Part shown: positions 44,636-54,404 of the stretch, in pieces
Layout: each line of letters opens with the position of its first letter
Numbering within the stretch: the stretch's first letter is position 1
Source: Cellvibrionaceae bacterium
Lineage (GTDB): Bacteria; Pseudomonadota; Gammaproteobacteria; Pseudomonadales; Cellvibrionaceae
Reading direction: 5' to 3'
Assembly (NCBI GenBank): GCA_021151825.1
Contig: JAGKWQ010000001.1
Coordinates: 992,001 to 1,056,000 of the forward strand
DNA: 64,000 nt
Notes under the pieces: model-generated
The model's database searches: none
What the model saw: the letters and a program-made list of their open reading frames with translations, nothing else
Told to the model about the DNA's origin: nothing
Position numbers and translations under genes: made by a program

Positions 44636-44667
44636 AAATAGGCCGCTGTTAGCGGCCTATTTTTTTG
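44636..44667 (+). terminator. Rho-independent terminator after PEP-CTERM gene
   Basis: AAATAGGCCGCT-GTT-AGCGGCCTATTT followed by further T residues; the A-run upstream makes it bidirectional, serving the convergent DUF6150-like gene too. Confidence 0.92.
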
Positions 44668-44692
44668 ATGTTCGCAAACCTGGCCTGCATGT

Positions 44693-44986
44693 TCAACTTA
44701 TTCGCGAACCGCTAAATTTCCCTTTATAAGGATGGGGTCTTACCCAACCAGCTTCATCATAGGTATCAACAAAGAAAATTTTGACTTGCGCCATACCGAT
44801 AGTGGTAAAAAAAACCCATGTATTAGCATTTTGCTTCTCGCGCGTAATAAACCAAAGCCCATCGCCTCTGGCAAGCCCACTACTACTTACCCTGTGAACC
44901 AACAAATCAGCATCTGCTCGTGTTGTAACAATCGCAACCCTGACATGGCCTTCTCCCATAGTTGCTGCTTGATAAATGAAAGCCAA
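44693..44986 (-). CDS. DUF6150-like small protein
   Basis: A 97-residue protein resembling the DUF6150 family as I recall it: R-V-A-I-V-T-T-R-A-D-A-D-L-L-V-H-R-V-S-S, G-D-G-L-W-F-I-T-R-E-K-Q-N-A, M-A-Q-V-K-I-F-F-V-D-T-Y-D-E-A-G-W. No signal peptide or membrane segment is visible. Function is unknown; family members are short standalone cytosolic proteins. It is an isolated gene convergent with the PEP-CTERM gene and sharing its terminator. Confidence 0.72.
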   Translation of the reverse strand: MAFIYQAATMGEGHVRVAIVTTRADADLLVHRVSSSGLARGDGLWFITREKQNANTWVFFTTIGMAQVKIFFVDTYDEAGWVRPHPYKGKFSGSRIS

Positions 44987-45381
44987 AGTAAACTCCTGCT
45001 AAAAATATTTTAGGATTATTTTTATCTTACGAAAGATTATGTAATTTTTAATTATCAAAATCAGGGCAGTAAAATCACCTTTCCCAGACAAACACTAAAA
45101 CCTTTTCGCTATTCAATACTAGCCAATTTACTCAAAATAATGAGAAAACTATATACGCTCTTCTAACTTGTCTGCAATTTCACCCCAGCTAACAAATATA
45201 TTAGCGCTTTCAACAAGCACAATTTTGGGGTTTCTATAAGTTCCTGAATTGGGAATATTACTGAATTAATTTTTATATTTTACTACCTTGATTCCAAAGT
45301 AGTATCAACCAATATTCTACTTAAAACAAAAACGACCGCAATTCGCGGCCGTTTTACATACTACATGTCACTTACTATTAG
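44987..45381. other. AT-rich intergenic region
   Basis: A 395-base AT-rich gap separating the DUF6150-like gene from kduD. Apart from the terminator at 45329-45355 I see no gene, RNA or repeat. The stretch 45003-45300 could hold the DUF6150 gene promoter. Confidence 0.5.
45329..45355 (-). terminator. Rho-independent terminator of kduD
   Basis: AAACGACCGC-AATTC-GCGGCCGTTT hairpin with a T-rich tract (TTTTTGTTTT) on the minus strand, just after the kduD stop. Confidence 0.85.
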
Positions 45382-46176
45382 TTAAGCTTCGTTACTCGGC
45401 TTACCAATAGTCGCCAAAATCCCGCCATCAACATAAACAATTTGTCCGGTAACAAAATCGCTCGCTTTAGATGAAAGGAAAATCGTCGCGCCTTGCAGAT
45501 CATCCGGATCGCCCCATTTTGCGGCGGGAGTCCGGTTGATAATAAATTCATTGAAGGGATGGCCATCTACACGAATGGGTTCGGTTTGGCTGGTGGCGAA
45601 ATAACCGGGGCCAATACCATTAACCTGTACGTTATATTTTGCCCACTCAGTGGCCATATTTTTGGTGAGCATTTTCAAACCACCTTTGGCCGCAGCGTAA
45701 GCACCGACTGAATTGCGGCCCAATTCGCTCATCATTGAGCAGATATTAATAATTTTCCCCTGACGGCGTTCAACCATTTTGCGCGCAACCGGGCGCGTCA
45801 TGGTGAATACACCGGTTAAATCGATTTTGATTACTTCTTCGAAATCTGCTAATGACATTTCCAGCAGCGGTGTGCGCTTAATAATACCGGCGTTGTTGAC
45901 CAGAATATCGATTGGGCCGTGATCGTTTTCGATTTGCTCAACAGCAGCAGATACCTGATCTTCGTCGGTAACATTGAACTTGTAACCAAACGCTTGAAAA
46001 CCTTTTGCGCGATATTCATTGACGGCATTGTCGATTTTTTCCTGCGAGGAATTACCGTTAATAATTAACTTGGCGCCGGCGCTAGCGAGGCCCGAGGCCA
46101 TAGCCATGCCGAGGCCGTGAGTGGCTCCGGTTACGAGGGCAACTTTTCCGGTTAAATCGAAGAGTGGGTGAGTCAT
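45382..46176 (-). CDS. kduD: 2-dehydro-3-deoxygluconate 5-dehydrogenase (KduD-type SDR)
   Basis: A 264-residue short-chain dehydrogenase. NAD(P)-binding T-G-x3-G-x-G as V-T-G-A-T-H-G-L-G near the N-terminus, N-N-A-G-I, catalytic Ser in I-N-I-C-S-M-M-S, and Y-x3-K as Y-A-A-A-K-G-G. The family (gluconate 5-dehydrogenase/KduD) plus the adjacent kduI make reduction of 2,5-diketo-3-deoxygluconate to 2-keto-3-deoxygluconate the likely role in unsaturated uronate catabolism. Gluconate 5-dehydrogenase is the alternative reading. It is last in the minus-strand pectin series. Confidence 0.88.
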   Translation of the reverse strand: MTHPLFDLTGKVALVTGATHGLGMAMASGLASAGAKLIINGNSSQEKIDNAVNEYRAKGFQAFGYKFNVTDEDQVSAAVEQIENDHGPIDILVNNAGIIKRTPLLEMSLADFEEVIKIDLTGVFTMTRPVARKMVERRQGKIINICSMMSELGRNSVGAYAAAKGGLKMLTKNMATEWAKYNVQVNGIGPGYFATSQTEPIRVDGHPFNEFIINRTPAAKWGDPDDLQGATIFLSSKASDFVTGQIVYVDGGILATIGKPSNEA

Positions 46177-46243
46177 AGGGTGATCTCGATTGGATTTTTT
46201 TTGAAATTTTTTCTGCAGGATAAAGTTTTTAAATATCGAGCAA

Positions 46244-46270
46244 CCCGTATTTCGCTAGACTCCATACGGG
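46244..46270. terminator. Hairpin between kduI and kduD
   Basis: CCCGTAT and ATACGGG arms of 7 bases with a 13-base loop in the 111-base gap. No T-run adjoins on the minus strand, so it may be an mRNA stability element or attenuator and not a full terminator. Confidence 0.35.
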
Positions 46271-46287
46271 CTACGCATGAAAATAAT

Positions 46288-47127
46288 TTATTTGAGTTCG
46301 CTCGGCTTGTGGAAGTCCATATCGGTGTAGTCGTGATTTTCGCCGGCCATGCCCCAAATGAAAGTGTAATTGGCAGTGCCTACACCGGAGTGCATTGACC
46401 ATGGTGGCGATACTACCGCTTGTTCGTTACCAACCCAGATGTGACGCGTTTCTTCCGCTGGCCCCATGAAATGGCATACCGCATGATCTTGCGGGATATT
46501 GAAATAAAAATAGGCTTCCATACGACGACTATGCGTATGCATTGGCATAGTGTTCCAGATGCTACCAGGCTTTAATTCGGTCATGCCCATTTGCAATTGG
46601 CAAGTATCAAGCACAGTGCTGATCATCAGCTGGTAAATTTCGCGCTCGTTACAGGTATCACCTGCACCGACTTGCAACACCTTACTATTTTCCTTGTTCA
46701 ATTTTTTAGTAGGAAAAGTTTGGTGTGCAGGCGTGGAATTCAAATAAAATTTTGCGGGATTATTAGCGTCATCGCTACTGAAAATAACCTCTTTAGCACC
46801 GCGACCAATATACAGCGCTTCTTTGGTATTGATTGGATAGATTTCGCCATCAACCGATATTTTTCCGGCACCACCGATATTAATAGCGCCCAATTCACGA
46901 CGCTGTAGAAAAAAATCAGCTTTCAGCTGATCGTAGCTTTCCAGAGGAATGGCTTTATTTACCGGAAATGCACCGCCAACCATCAAACGCTCGTAATGGG
47001 TGTAGGTAAACAATACTTCATCGGCAGCAAAAATATTTTCCACCAGGAAATGTTTACGCAGTTTCCGGGTATCGTAATGTTTGAAATCATCGATATGGAC
47101 TGCAAAACGTTCTTCTACGACTTTCAT
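46288..47127 (-). CDS. kduI: 5-keto-4-deoxyuronate isomerase
   Basis: Cupin-fold ketol-isomerase (~280 residues) converting 4-deoxy-L-threo-5-hexosulose uronate to 3-deoxy-D-glycero-2,5-hexodiulosonate. The metal site is visible as P-M-H-T-H-S-R-R-M-E-A-Y-F-Y-F (two His and a Glu, a fourth His in S-M-H-S-G). The family signature I-Y-x-x-N-T-K-E-A-L-Y-I-G-R-G is also present. I place the start at 47127 because the first six residues of the longer ORF lack homology. Next to kduD and the GH105 enzyme, it processes products of pectate or rhamnogalacturonan lyase action, although no lyase is in this window. Confidence 0.95.
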   Translation of the reverse strand: MKVVEERFAVHIDDFKHYDTRKLRKHFLVENIFAADEVLFTYTHYERLMVGGAFPVNKAIPLESYDQLKADFFLQRRELGAINIGGAGKISVDGEIYPINTKEALYIGRGAKEVIFSSDDANNPAKFYLNSTPAHQTFPTKKLNKENSKVLQVGAGDTCNEREIYQLMISTVLDTCQLQMGMTELKPGSIWNTMPMHTHSRRMEAYFYFNIPQDHAVCHFMGPAEETRHIWVGNEQAVVSPPWSMHSGVGTANYTFIWGMAGENHDYTDMDFHKPSELK

Positions 47128-47162
47128 AATAAAACCTTCTATCACGGCTTGTTACTTGTACT

Positions 47163-47181
47163 TGCGCGCAATATGCGCGCA
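47163..47181. promoter_or_regulatory. Perfect GC-rich palindrome upstream of kduI
   Basis: TGCGCGCA-ATA-TGCGCGCA in the 130-base gap between the GH105 gene and kduI. It could be an operator for kduI or a hairpin ending the GH105 message; there is no T-run to decide. Confidence 0.35.
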
Positions 47182-47257
47182 GGTGAGTGGTCACTTTTTG
47201 TAAGAATAGTAAATTGCAGAGCCAGTTAAAAATGAAATCTAACTATGCAATGGATTT

Positions 47258-49786
47258 CTACTGCTTGAGTAATTTATAGATCTCAAGGCTTGCGCCAATA
47301 AATGGGCTATTACCTTTTGCATCATTAGAGAAAATACGTTCGGTCATGTAGTAGTCATAGGTACCGTCGCGACCAAATCCCAAACCGGCTACCAGGCATT
47401 GATCATTCATGCTGACCTTGCCGTCTTTATGCACAGTCATAAATTCATTGATGATGCCCTGATAACTTTTTACGGCTGCATCGCGATAGGATTCCGGCAA
47501 ATAACCTTTGTTAACGGATTTCGCGAGGAAATAAGCAAACATGGCACTTGCTGATGACTCGCGATAATTTGCAATATCACCTGGTCTATCAGTAATTTGC
47601 CACCAGGTACCTGTAGCTTCATCCTGATAGCGCAAAATATCCGGAGCCAATTCGGCAATGATATCGGTCAAGGTTTTGCGCAATTCCGTTTCGGATTCCG
47701 GAATAAAATCGAGCACATCGACTAACGCCATTGCATACCACCCCATACCGCGCGACCAGAATTGTGGGGCACGCCCGGTTTGCTTATCAGCCCAATCGGC
47801 TTTTTTGGATTCATCCCATGCATGGTAATAAAGACCGGTTTTTGCATCGCGCAAATGTTCACGTGCAATGACAAATTCATGCACGGCTTCTTTAAAACTT
47901 TCGTGTTGTTGTTCACCTGTTTCATAGGCAGCGGCGTAGCGCGCTAAAAATGGCATCCCCATGTACACACCATCCAACCATAATTGATTCGGATAAGTCG
48001 CACGATGCCAGAATGCACCTTCACTGGTGCGCGGATGGCGCTTTAAATTTTCACGCAAAAAATCGGCAGCCTTGCGATATTTTTCTTGCTTGGTGCGTTG
48101 CTCCAGTAAAATTACCATTTCACCGGGTTTGGTCAAATCGATGCTGAATAAATCCGGCTCAAAGGTTTCAATGTGCCCGTCATCGCGAATATAACTGCCG
48201 GTAACAGTTTCCAATGCTTTGCGATAAGCGGGGTTAGGGCTGATGGCATCGATATCTTGCAATACCGCGATTTGCATGCCCACCACATCATATTCAAATT
48301 TGCCCGGGCGCTTGCGGTATTCATCCCAACCTTGATAGTGGTAATTCAGGGTTTTGCGTTCCAGTTCGGAATCCGCTAATTTTTTGGCCCAATTTAATGC
48401 GGCTTCGGAATCAACCGGTTTTTGTTTTGCTGCCTGACTCAATGCCGATTCAAAACGCACCCGCGGAGTTTTGGTCAAACGTTGAATTTCACTGTCGAGA
48501 TACGCTTTAAATTCCGCTTCGGTTTTGATGCCGTTTAATTCGTGCTCCCAGGCCGCGACAAAATAATATTCCAGCTCACCACCTTTATCTTTCATGATGG
48601 ACACGTAAGAATTTTCATCGGTTGTTTGTTTTTCGCGATCATCGCGACGAAAAATTACCGCCATACCCAAATGATCATTCTCGCCACTTAGACTTTGCTT
48701 GCCCCAGCTGGCAGCGTAAGTCCAGGCATAACCGCTAATATTTTGCGGACCTTCAATAAACGTAGAGCCAGGGTGTTTAACCAAACCAATTGCAAGGTTA
48801 GGTAATTGTTGGCTAGCTTGTAATTTTACATTTACCAAACGGCTGCCGGCATTCATCGTTAGATGTGCAGTCAAATCTACTTTTTGGTTATTGATTTGCC
48901 AACCGTTGTAATTAATTTTGAAACCGGAATAAAGATCACCATTGTTGGTGATGATGGCATCACGGGTATCAACCAACGAAACCAGGTCAACACTTTTTCC
49001 ATTCCAGAAACCGTAACCACCCATGCCGAGTGATTTACCTACTTTTAAAACGTCCACGCCCCAATCGGAGTTTATGTGATAAGAATCGTAGCCATCCTGC
49101 CCGACATTTTGCAGAACAACATCATTGGTTTTCTTACCAAAAATATCGAAACCGTTACGCCAGTCGAGATAAACGCGGTACGCCACTTTATCGGATTCAA
49201 TACCGGGACCTTCATAACGAATCCAGAATGAATGATCCGTATATTGTGCCGGTGGCGTTACTTTATCGACATTTTTAAAAGTACCGCCCACATATTCCTT
49301 ACCTTTCCATTCACCACCGTCTTTGATGGAAATTTCAGCTTGGGTTTGTTTTTTCAACGCTGGCTTTTGAATGGCAGGATCGGAGGAAATTATAAATGAT
49401 TTTCTTTCTGCCGCCGCGAAATCGCTCGCCAGTAACAAACTATCCACAGTGCCATCGCCGTCAGTATCCACTGTTTGCGAAGGCTGGACTGCACCGTTGA
49501 TAGAAACACTTAAATGCTTTACTGCTTCATCGCTTGGATCCAAACCCAAATCGTACAACGTAAAATAAATGGGCTCTTGCTGCAGTGCAAAATTATTGGC
49601 ATTAGAAATTTCTGCAGTGGCGACTTGGAGATTGGCCACCGTTGTTTGCGCAACAGATGTTGTAGCTGTGGTTTGTTGTTCATTGGTTTTTTCTGGTGAG
49701 CAACCGGTAATTGCTGCCAAAAAAATACCGCCATAAATAGCCATGTGGGGCGTTTTGCTTTTAAACAATAAACTCACGCTTTTCAC
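47258..49786 (-). CDS. DUF4861-GH105 fusion lipoprotein
   Basis: An 842-residue lipoprotein (lipobox A-I-T-G-C-S). About residues 45-430 resemble DUF4861, a beta-rich family found in pectin loci (motifs D-H-S-F-W-I-R-Y-E-G-P-G-I-E-S-D-K-V-A-Y-R-V-Y-L-D-W, G-M-G-G-Y-G-F-W). Residues about 470-842 are a GH105 unsaturated rhamnogalacturonyl/glucuronyl hydrolase (alpha/alpha-barrel; L-W-L-D-G-V-Y-M-G with the catalytic Asp, W-S-R-G-M-G-W-Y-A-M, Q-x-x-W-x-Q-I-T-D-R-P). GH105 enzymes remove the unsaturated uronate left by lyases. Family members are usually single-domain, so the fusion is notable. The product 4-deoxy-hexosulose uronate feeds KduI. The gene is on the same strand as kduI, with a gap of 130 bases. 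Confidence 0.88.
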   Translation of the reverse strand: MKSVSLLFKSKTPHMAIYGGIFLAAITGCSPEKTNEQQTTATTSVAQTTVANLQVATAEISNANNFALQQEPIYFTLYDLGLDPSDEAVKHLSVSINGAVQPSQTVDTDGDGTVDSLLLASDFAAAERKSFIISSDPAIQKPALKKQTQAEISIKDGGEWKGKEYVGGTFKNVDKVTPPAQYTDHSFWIRYEGPGIESDKVAYRVYLDWRNGFDIFGKKTNDVVLQNVGQDGYDSYHINSDWGVDVLKVGKSLGMGGYGFWNGKSVDLVSLVDTRDAIITNNGDLYSGFKINYNGWQINNQKVDLTAHLTMNAGSRLVNVKLQASQQLPNLAIGLVKHPGSTFIEGPQNISGYAWTYAASWGKQSLSGENDHLGMAVIFRRDDREKQTTDENSYVSIMKDKGGELEYYFVAAWEHELNGIKTEAEFKAYLDSEIQRLTKTPRVRFESALSQAAKQKPVDSEAALNWAKKLADSELERKTLNYHYQGWDEYRKRPGKFEYDVVGMQIAVLQDIDAISPNPAYRKALETVTGSYIRDDGHIETFEPDLFSIDLTKPGEMVILLEQRTKQEKYRKAADFLRENLKRHPRTSEGAFWHRATYPNQLWLDGVYMGMPFLARYAAAYETGEQQHESFKEAVHEFVIAREHLRDAKTGLYYHAWDESKKADWADKQTGRAPQFWSRGMGWYAMALVDVLDFIPESETELRKTLTDIIAELAPDILRYQDEATGTWWQITDRPGDIANYRESSASAMFAYFLAKSVNKGYLPESYRDAAVKSYQGIINEFMTVHKDGKVSMNDQCLVAGLGFGRDGTYDYYMTERIFSNDAKGNSPFIGASLEIYKLLKQ

Positions 49787-49853
49787 CTTCTCTGTTACCT
49801 AACAATTTAGTCCTGCATAAAAAACAACAAAACACGTGCTTAAATAATCAAAC

Positions 49854-49879
49854 AGGGATGCCAGCGAACTGACATCCCT
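49854..49879 (-). terminator. UUCG-loop terminator of TonB receptor
   Basis: On the minus strand AGGGATGTCAG-TTCG-CTGGCATCCCT forms a strong stem with a UUCG tetraloop closed by C-G-type pairing, followed by a T-rich stretch. It lies ~40 bases after the receptor stop. Confidence 0.75.
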
Positions 49880-49915
49880 TTTGATTTCATTCTTAATGCA
49901 ACAAGCGTACAAACA

Positions 49916-52651
49916 TTAATTAAATTTGTATTGAACGCCGATGTTGTATTGGCGACCAGTTTGGTGATAGTAAGAGAGACGCTCATTGCTGCCCATATTA
50001 CCAACCCATTGATCATCCGCTTCATCAGTCAGGTTCAATGCTTCAAGTGTAACTTTCCAATGATCATTGAAGGAGTAGTTGAACGATGCATCTACGTTCA
50101 ATGTGCCGTTAGTACCTTCTTCATAGTTGTTGTTACGACCAACAGGAGTAGTGAGGTAATCACTTCTACCAACGACTGACACACGACCACCGAAATTGTC
50201 TTGTTCGTAGTAAAGGGTCGCGGCATAGGTTTCATCAGAAAGGTTAACCAGCGGACTAGTGCGCTCAACAGCACCAGTAGTCGCATTGAGATAATCCAGA
50301 TCTGATTCAACAGATGTGTAAGAACCGATAAAACCGAAATTAGCCCAGAAACCAGGAAGGAATGTAAAAGGTTGTTGGTAACTCAATTCGTAGCCGGTTA
50401 AATCACCACCTGGGCTATTTACTTGCGCACTGTATGCCCAGCTCGCATCAGCAGTACAGCTAGTATTAGTGCCGCACGCAGCGATCATAGTATCAAGCGA
50501 TAATCCCAACTCGCTCATCAGTGCGGTATACGTTGTTGTTAAACGTGCTGTTTGTGCGAAGCTTTCGAACTCTTTTTGGAACAGAGTTAAGCCAACACTT
50601 GCACCTTCCTGGAAATACCATTCGAAACCAAGGTCATAACTTCTGGCTTTGGTTGGTTCCAAATAAGGGTTACCGCTAGCAACGGTAAATGCGTTGCCTG
50701 ATACAGAAACGTTTGTGCTAGGAGCCAATGCGCCCAAACCTGCACGCGCAATACCATCGGAAGCGGCAAAACGAATCAATACATCGTCAATCGGTTCAAC
50801 AACAAGATTGAGTGCTGGCAAAGTATCAGAGTAACTGTGATCCACCGATATAGCGGTGCCTCTATTGTCATAGCCAGCTGCCGTTTGATCAGTCTCAAAA
50901 CGTCTTACACCGATGTCACCACGAACAGGCAATGAGCCAATGTTGAAATTAAAATCCAATTGGGCATATATACCGGTAGTGGTTTCATTGATTGCTGTTT
51001 TGCTTGCCCATTGTGGAGTTAATGGTGCATTGAACAGATTGTTCTCTGACATGATCAATGCTCTATTCGGGATAAGCCATGGGCGACCATCCCCCAAGCC
51101 TGAATCATATTCAACAATGTAATTCGGGTTGGATTGAATATTTACACCTTGAGTGCCTTCGTTAATTCTGTTTTCGTCAGTTTCAAAATTGAAGTCTTTG
51201 TAATCAACACCAGCCTTCAATTTAACAGCTTCAGAAGCATCAAATTCAAATACAAGATTACCGGCATCATTTTCATTTAGCGTTGTTTGTGGACGCTGTC
51301 TGATGCTGCTGGTGACCCATGATGATTTATTGTAGGCACCGTCACCAAAGGTGAGAACCGGGCTGTCATACTTACGGTAGTCATAAGTAAAATCCTGACC
51401 GTTAGCAATCATGATGACCGTATTTTGAATCGGGTTATCGTAATCAGATTTGGTAGTTCCGACCATTGCTTTCAAACGGAAACTGTCAGTGAACTCTTGC
51501 TTCAACGATACTGTAGTTTGCGAGAAGTCAGTTGACATATCATCGAAACGATTCTCAGACCATAAGCGAGCGTTATCGATATCCGCATAAACAAGATTAC
51601 CATTTGCAATTTCGTAATCTCTCAGAATCATATTGATCGTTGGAGTAGGCGCAGCGGCGGTGCCACCCACAGTGCCGTTAAGTACGGTCGAGAAAAAAGT
51701 TTCTTCACGGGTTGCATCAAATTTTGCAAACAGCGAGTCAACACTGATCTCGGTAGTGTCCGTAGGTCTGAATTGCAAAGAGAGGCTTGAACCCAAACGC
51801 TCCAACTCGTGTTGATAGGAGTCGTAACGAGGCAAACGCGGATGGAATGCAGCATTGGCTTCATGAGTTGCTGTGATAACGGTTGGAGTGGTAGCGCCAT
51901 CTAATTGCGCACGATGGAAGCGATCACCCGCCGCATTGGACCAACGACCAGTACTTGAGCCATCATCATGCAGCTTACGCTCAGAATAAGATAATGAAAA
52001 AAGCGCACCAAACTTTCCATCAGCAAACGTATTACTCACCAGGAATGCTGCGCCCGGATCATTTTCTTCCGATAAATCGTTGTAGCCTAATTGGCCTGAA
52101 GCAGTAAAAACAAAACCATCATAATCAAATGGCTGCGCGGCTTTTAAGTCAACCGTTGCACCTAAAGATCCCTCTTGCACTTCTGCAGAGTTGGTTTTGC
52201 GTACAGTCAAAGAGCTGAACAAATCCGAAGAAAAGGTATTGAAGTCAAAACCGCGACCACGGTTGTTACCACCGGCAGCATCGGTACTACCGGTAGTAGA
52301 AACTGTTTCCATTCCATTCAAACGAACAGTTGTAAAAGTAGGACCAAGACCACGCACAGTGATACCACGACCTTCACCGCCAGAGCGCTGGATGGTTACA
52401 CCGGGAACACGCTGCAAAGATTCAGCGAGGTTACTATCAGGGAACTCAGCAATATCCGACGCAACAATTGCATCGACAAAGCCACTTTGATTTTTCTTGA
52501 TATTTAACGCGTTATTCAAACTGTCGCGGAAGCTACCCGTTACCAATACTTCTTCAACAGTATCATCACCAGCGTCTTGTGCATAAACACCAATAGGTAA
52601 TGCTGATACGGCCATGGCCAATACGAGCGGATTTAGTGCAAACTTTCTCAT
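49916..52651 (-). CDS. TonB-dependent receptor of the pectin locus
   Basis: A 911-residue outer-membrane receptor with a signal peptide ending G-V-Y-A-Q, TonB-box-like E-E-V-L-V-T-G, plug (about 35-170: R-V-P-G-V-T-I-Q-R-S-G-G-E-G-R-G-I-T-V-R-G) and a barrel ending with the terminal Y-N-I-G-V-Q-Y-K-F-N. It lies between the GH28 and the GH105 genes, so uptake of pectic oligosaccharides is the probable function. It is different in plug sequence from the paralogous pair at 36435-42125. The substrate is an inference from context only. Confidence 0.93.
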   Translation of the reverse strand: MRKFALNPLVLAMAVSALPIGVYAQDAGDDTVEEVLVTGSFRDSLNNALNIKKNQSGFVDAIVASDIAEFPDSNLAESLQRVPGVTIQRSGGEGRGITVRGLGPTFTTVRLNGMETVSTTGSTDAAGGNNRGRGFDFNTFSSDLFSSLTVRKTNSAEVQEGSLGATVDLKAAQPFDYDGFVFTASGQLGYNDLSEENDPGAAFLVSNTFADGKFGALFSLSYSERKLHDDGSSTGRWSNAAGDRFHRAQLDGATTPTVITATHEANAAFHPRLPRYDSYQHELERLGSSLSLQFRPTDTTEISVDSLFAKFDATREETFFSTVLNGTVGGTAAAPTPTINMILRDYEIANGNLVYADIDNARLWSENRFDDMSTDFSQTTVSLKQEFTDSFRLKAMVGTTKSDYDNPIQNTVIMIANGQDFTYDYRKYDSPVLTFGDGAYNKSSWVTSSIRQRPQTTLNENDAGNLVFEFDASEAVKLKAGVDYKDFNFETDENRINEGTQGVNIQSNPNYIVEYDSGLGDGRPWLIPNRALIMSENNLFNAPLTPQWASKTAINETTTGIYAQLDFNFNIGSLPVRGDIGVRRFETDQTAAGYDNRGTAISVDHSYSDTLPALNLVVEPIDDVLIRFAASDGIARAGLGALAPSTNVSVSGNAFTVASGNPYLEPTKARSYDLGFEWYFQEGASVGLTLFQKEFESFAQTARLTTTYTALMSELGLSLDTMIAACGTNTSCTADASWAYSAQVNSPGGDLTGYELSYQQPFTFLPGFWANFGFIGSYTSVESDLDYLNATTGAVERTSPLVNLSDETYAATLYYEQDNFGGRVSVVGRSDYLTTPVGRNNNYEEGTNGTLNVDASFNYSFNDHWKVTLEALNLTDEADDQWVGNMGSNERLSYYHQTGRQYNIGVQYKFN

Positions 52652-52943
52652 AGCTATTCCCCATCTTTTATTGTGATTAAATCATTGAGCTAATAGAGCT
52701 GTGTTTTTTTGCTGCCTCGCGGGTAACAACAATCAACACGGTTTCACAAACGAGCGAATTCAGGTCAGGCAGAATTCGCGGTACTTTGTAATCTGTTTTT
52801 TATAAATGCTTTCAGCCTAGACGACTTCCCGTACTTTTTCTTGTTAGTCGGGACGATTGGCACTATTCAAAAATTTTTATATTTCATTTCGCTGTATTAA
52901 AAATTGCTAACAGGGATTTTTGATGCAAATGTCGCAATTTGCA

Positions 52944-54404
52944 TCAGACTTTAAATTCAACACCCTGGATTTTTACATTGTTGGCGACAAATTTATCCAG
53001 CTCTTCCAATACACCGACTGCATCTACTTTTTTGAAGTCGCAATTGGTTAATTGAAGATCCTGGATGGGAGAGCGCTTGTAGCCGCGCACCTGAAATACC
53101 TTATGTGCCGTTTCACATTGCAAATTATTGATGTGGATATTACGCACAGTCGGTGTAAATTTTCCGGCATCGCCTTCTTCGTAGTGAAAGTCGATAACAA
53201 TGGCAGTTTGTACTTCACCAATAGTAATGTTGCGAATATAGAAATTTTCGATCACGCCGCCGCGGATGGAATTGGTTTTAATGCGAATGCCACGCTCCAG
53301 TTCCGGGCTGCTCATCACGCAATTTTCAACAAATACATTGCGCACACCGCCGGAAATTTCGCTGCCGATCACAACACCACCGTGCCCACTACGCATCTGG
53401 CAGTTACTGATCAAAATATTTTCGGAAGGAATATTGATGCGGCGCCCATCGGCGTTGCGACCGGATTTAATCGCAATGCAATCATCACCGGTATCAAATA
53501 AACAATTTTTGATAACAACATTTTTGCAAGATTCAGGATCACAACCGTCGGAATTGGGACCGTGGCTAACCAATTTGACACCATCAATTGTGACGTTTTC
53601 GCACAGCACCGGATTCAATAACCAGAAAGGCGCGTTAGTGATAGTCACATTTTCAATTAATACGTTTTTGCAGGAATAGGGCTGCACAAATGTTGGACGC
53701 AAATAAGAACCGTCGGCGTAATTACGCTGGGCAACAGGCACATTATTTTCCATGTCCTGCATTAATTTATTGCGCGCCGCTTCCTGGGTTGGCACACCGG
53801 GAATGCCCCAATCCACGCTACTGAAATTGCTGCCCTTCCACGGCCACCAGGTAGTGCGGTTGCCCTGGCCATCCAGCGTACCTTTACCGGTCACCGCAAT
53901 GTTGGTTTGCTCATAGGCATAAATCAGCGGAGAGTAACCCATGATTTCCATACCTTCCCAACGCGTAAACACGGCAGGCAAGTAGGCTTTCGGATCGGTG
54001 ATAAACGCGATGGTTGCACTTTCATCAATATGTAAATTGACGTTGGAGCGCAGATGAACCGGGCCGCTTAAATATCTGCCGCCAGTGACCAGCACTTTAC
54101 CGCCACCGGCGTTATGGCAAGCGAGAATAGCTGCGGCAATCGCCTGGCTGCTGTCATGGCCATCTTTAGCCAAGGCACCATAAGTGCGGATATCAAATGT
54201 GCGATTAGGAAATTCGGGGGGGCGTACTTGTTGGCGAATCAGCTCCGCTTGGGCCCAGGGATCAACACTGACTGGAGAAGTCACTGCAGTTTTGCCGTGG
54301 GCACAACCACCCAGGGCCCCAATGGCCGAACAACCGGCAATTGTTGTCAGACTCTGATGGATAAAGGCACGACGGCCTGCATGTTCCAGGTACATCTCAG
54401 TCAC
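52944..54404 (-). CDS. GH28 polygalacturonase, exported (possible Tat lipoprotein)
   Basis: A 486-residue parallel-beta-helix glycosidase of family 28. The four GH28 motifs are present: N-S-D in G-P-N-S-D-G-C-D-P, D-D in D-T-G-D-D-C-I-A-I-K-S-G, G-H-G in R-S-G-H-G-G-V-V-I-G-S-E, and R-I-K-T-N. The N-terminus has twin arginine G-R-R-A-F-I-H-Q, a hydrophobic stretch and A-L-G-G-C-A, so Tat export with lipidation is plausible. By family it hydrolyses galacturonan; the bacterial form with the long N-terminal extension often acts as exo-enzyme, but endo/exo cannot be judged here. Divergent from uxaA across an operator-rich intergenic region. Confidence 0.93.
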   Translation of the reverse strand: MTEMYLEHAGRRAFIHQSLTTIAGCSAIGALGGCAHGKTAVTSPVSVDPWAQAELIRQQVRPPEFPNRTFDIRTYGALAKDGHDSSQAIAAAILACHNAGGGKVLVTGGRYLSGPVHLRSNVNLHIDESATIAFITDPKAYLPAVFTRWEGMEIMGYSPLIYAYEQTNIAVTGKGTLDGQGNRTTWWPWKGSNFSSVDWGIPGVPTQEAARNKLMQDMENNVPVAQRNYADGSYLRPTFVQPYSCKNVLIENVTITNAPFWLLNPVLCENVTIDGVKLVSHGPNSDGCDPESCKNVVIKNCLFDTGDDCIAIKSGRNADGRRINIPSENILISNCQMRSGHGGVVIGSEISGGVRNVFVENCVMSSPELERGIRIKTNSIRGGVIENFYIRNITIGEVQTAIVIDFHYEEGDAGKFTPTVRNIHINNLQCETAHKVFQVRGYKRSPIQDLQLTNCDFKKVDAVGVLEELDKFVANNVKIQGVEFKV

